From: an uncultured Clostridia bacterium
Lineage (GTDB): Bacteria > Bacillota > Clostridia > Christensenellales > Aristaeellaceae
NCBI GenBank assembly: GCA_934615235.1
Contig: CAKTTL010000039.1
Location: 1 to 22,422 of the forward strand
Direction: 5' to 3'
Length of the DNA stretch: 22,422 nt
Shown: piece by piece, positions 22,277-22,422 of the stretch
How positions within the stretch are numbered: position 1 is the stretch's first letter
Layout: the number at the start of each line of letters is the position of its first letter
Position numbers and translations under genes: made by a program
Notes under the pieces: generated by a model
What the model was told of the DNA's origin: nothing
What the model saw: the letters and a program-made list of their open reading frames with translations, nothing else
Database searches by the model: none

Positions 22277-22422
22277 GCGGTGTATCTGAAAAATTCCCCG
22301 AGACTCCATCACGGCGGCTTTTCCGCCATTTCCGCGTCGGAAAACCTCGATTTAGCCCCGCTAAACCTTCGATTTCCCTCCTTGAACTGACGAAAAATCC
22401 GCTCGTGCTGTCGCCTCTTCCT
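22277..22422. repeat. MITE-like inverted-repeat element, copy 3 (cut by right window edge)
   Basis: From the left end (GGTGTATCTGAAAAATTCC) to the edge this follows copy 2 almost base for base. I count only a handful of substitutions and one missing C in the CCCCC run. The right inverted repeat lies outside the window. The orientation is the same as the other two copies. It separates the ABC ATPase gene (start 22246) from whatever lies upstream, which would normally be the gene for the binding lipoprotein. Confidence 0.82.

Noticed and set aside
22264..22292. Promoter made by the left end of repeat copy 3 (minus strand TTTTCA-17-TACTTT) for the ABC operon
   Set aside because: The match to consensus is weak and the start point would fall at the ribosome site. 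It was not strong enough to list.

Overview
The window looks like chromosomal DNA of a moderately GC-rich, Gram-positive (monoderm) member of the Bacillota, most likely an anaerobic Clostridia of the Christensenellales/Oscillospirales kind. This is an inference from gene content: an LplB/YtcP/LplA-type sugar transporter with an AraC regulator, a BMP/Nup-type nucleoside ABC transporter, a PgcA-type phosphoglucomutase, a YtvI-like AI-2E protein, a VanW protein, a sodium-pump decarboxylase membrane subunit, and a Pol I with a decayed proofreading domain. There is no rRNA, CRISPR array, transposase gene or phage gene. One tRNA gene is present.

Layout. (1) Bases 1-4575: an AraC regulator (minus, cut by the left edge) is divergent from a carbohydrate ABC operon (permease, permease, solute-binding protein), which ends in a strong terminator. 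The two promoters overlap face to face. (2) 4653-4816: a tRNA-Ala(GGC) gene on the minus strand with its own promoter and terminator. (3) 4840-14296: a long minus-strand gene chain, read polA, coaE, lytic transglycosylase, family-5 binding protein, pgcA, VanW protein, AI-2E-type membrane protein. Most junctions overlap or nearly touch, and a good promoter lies in front of polA. (4) 14324-15230: a single secreted FG-GAP-like protein gene (minus) with its own terminator. (5) 15430-16982: plus-strand beta subunit of a Na+-translocating decarboxylase, a 46-codon gamma-like subunit, and a very long perfect hairpin terminator. (6) 16995-18236: murA (minus), preceded by about 300 bp of non-coding DNA packed with perfect hairpins. 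(7) 18538-22246: a minus-strand BMP/nucleoside-type ABC transporter (ATPase, permease, permease). Its binding protein is not in the window.

The most notable unexplained structure is a small non-coding repeat with 16-17 bp terminal inverted repeats. It occurs three times in the same orientation: 106 bp inside the sugar-transport operon, 163 bp after the gamma-like gene, and 146 visible bp upstream of the nucleoside ABC operon, cut by the right edge. It has the form of a MITE and should fold into a hairpin when transcribed. Other points worth checking are the overlapping divergent promoters, a possible ACG start codon in the decarboxylase beta gene, the orphan beta/gamma pair, the hairpin array before murA, and two binding proteins without a lipobox.
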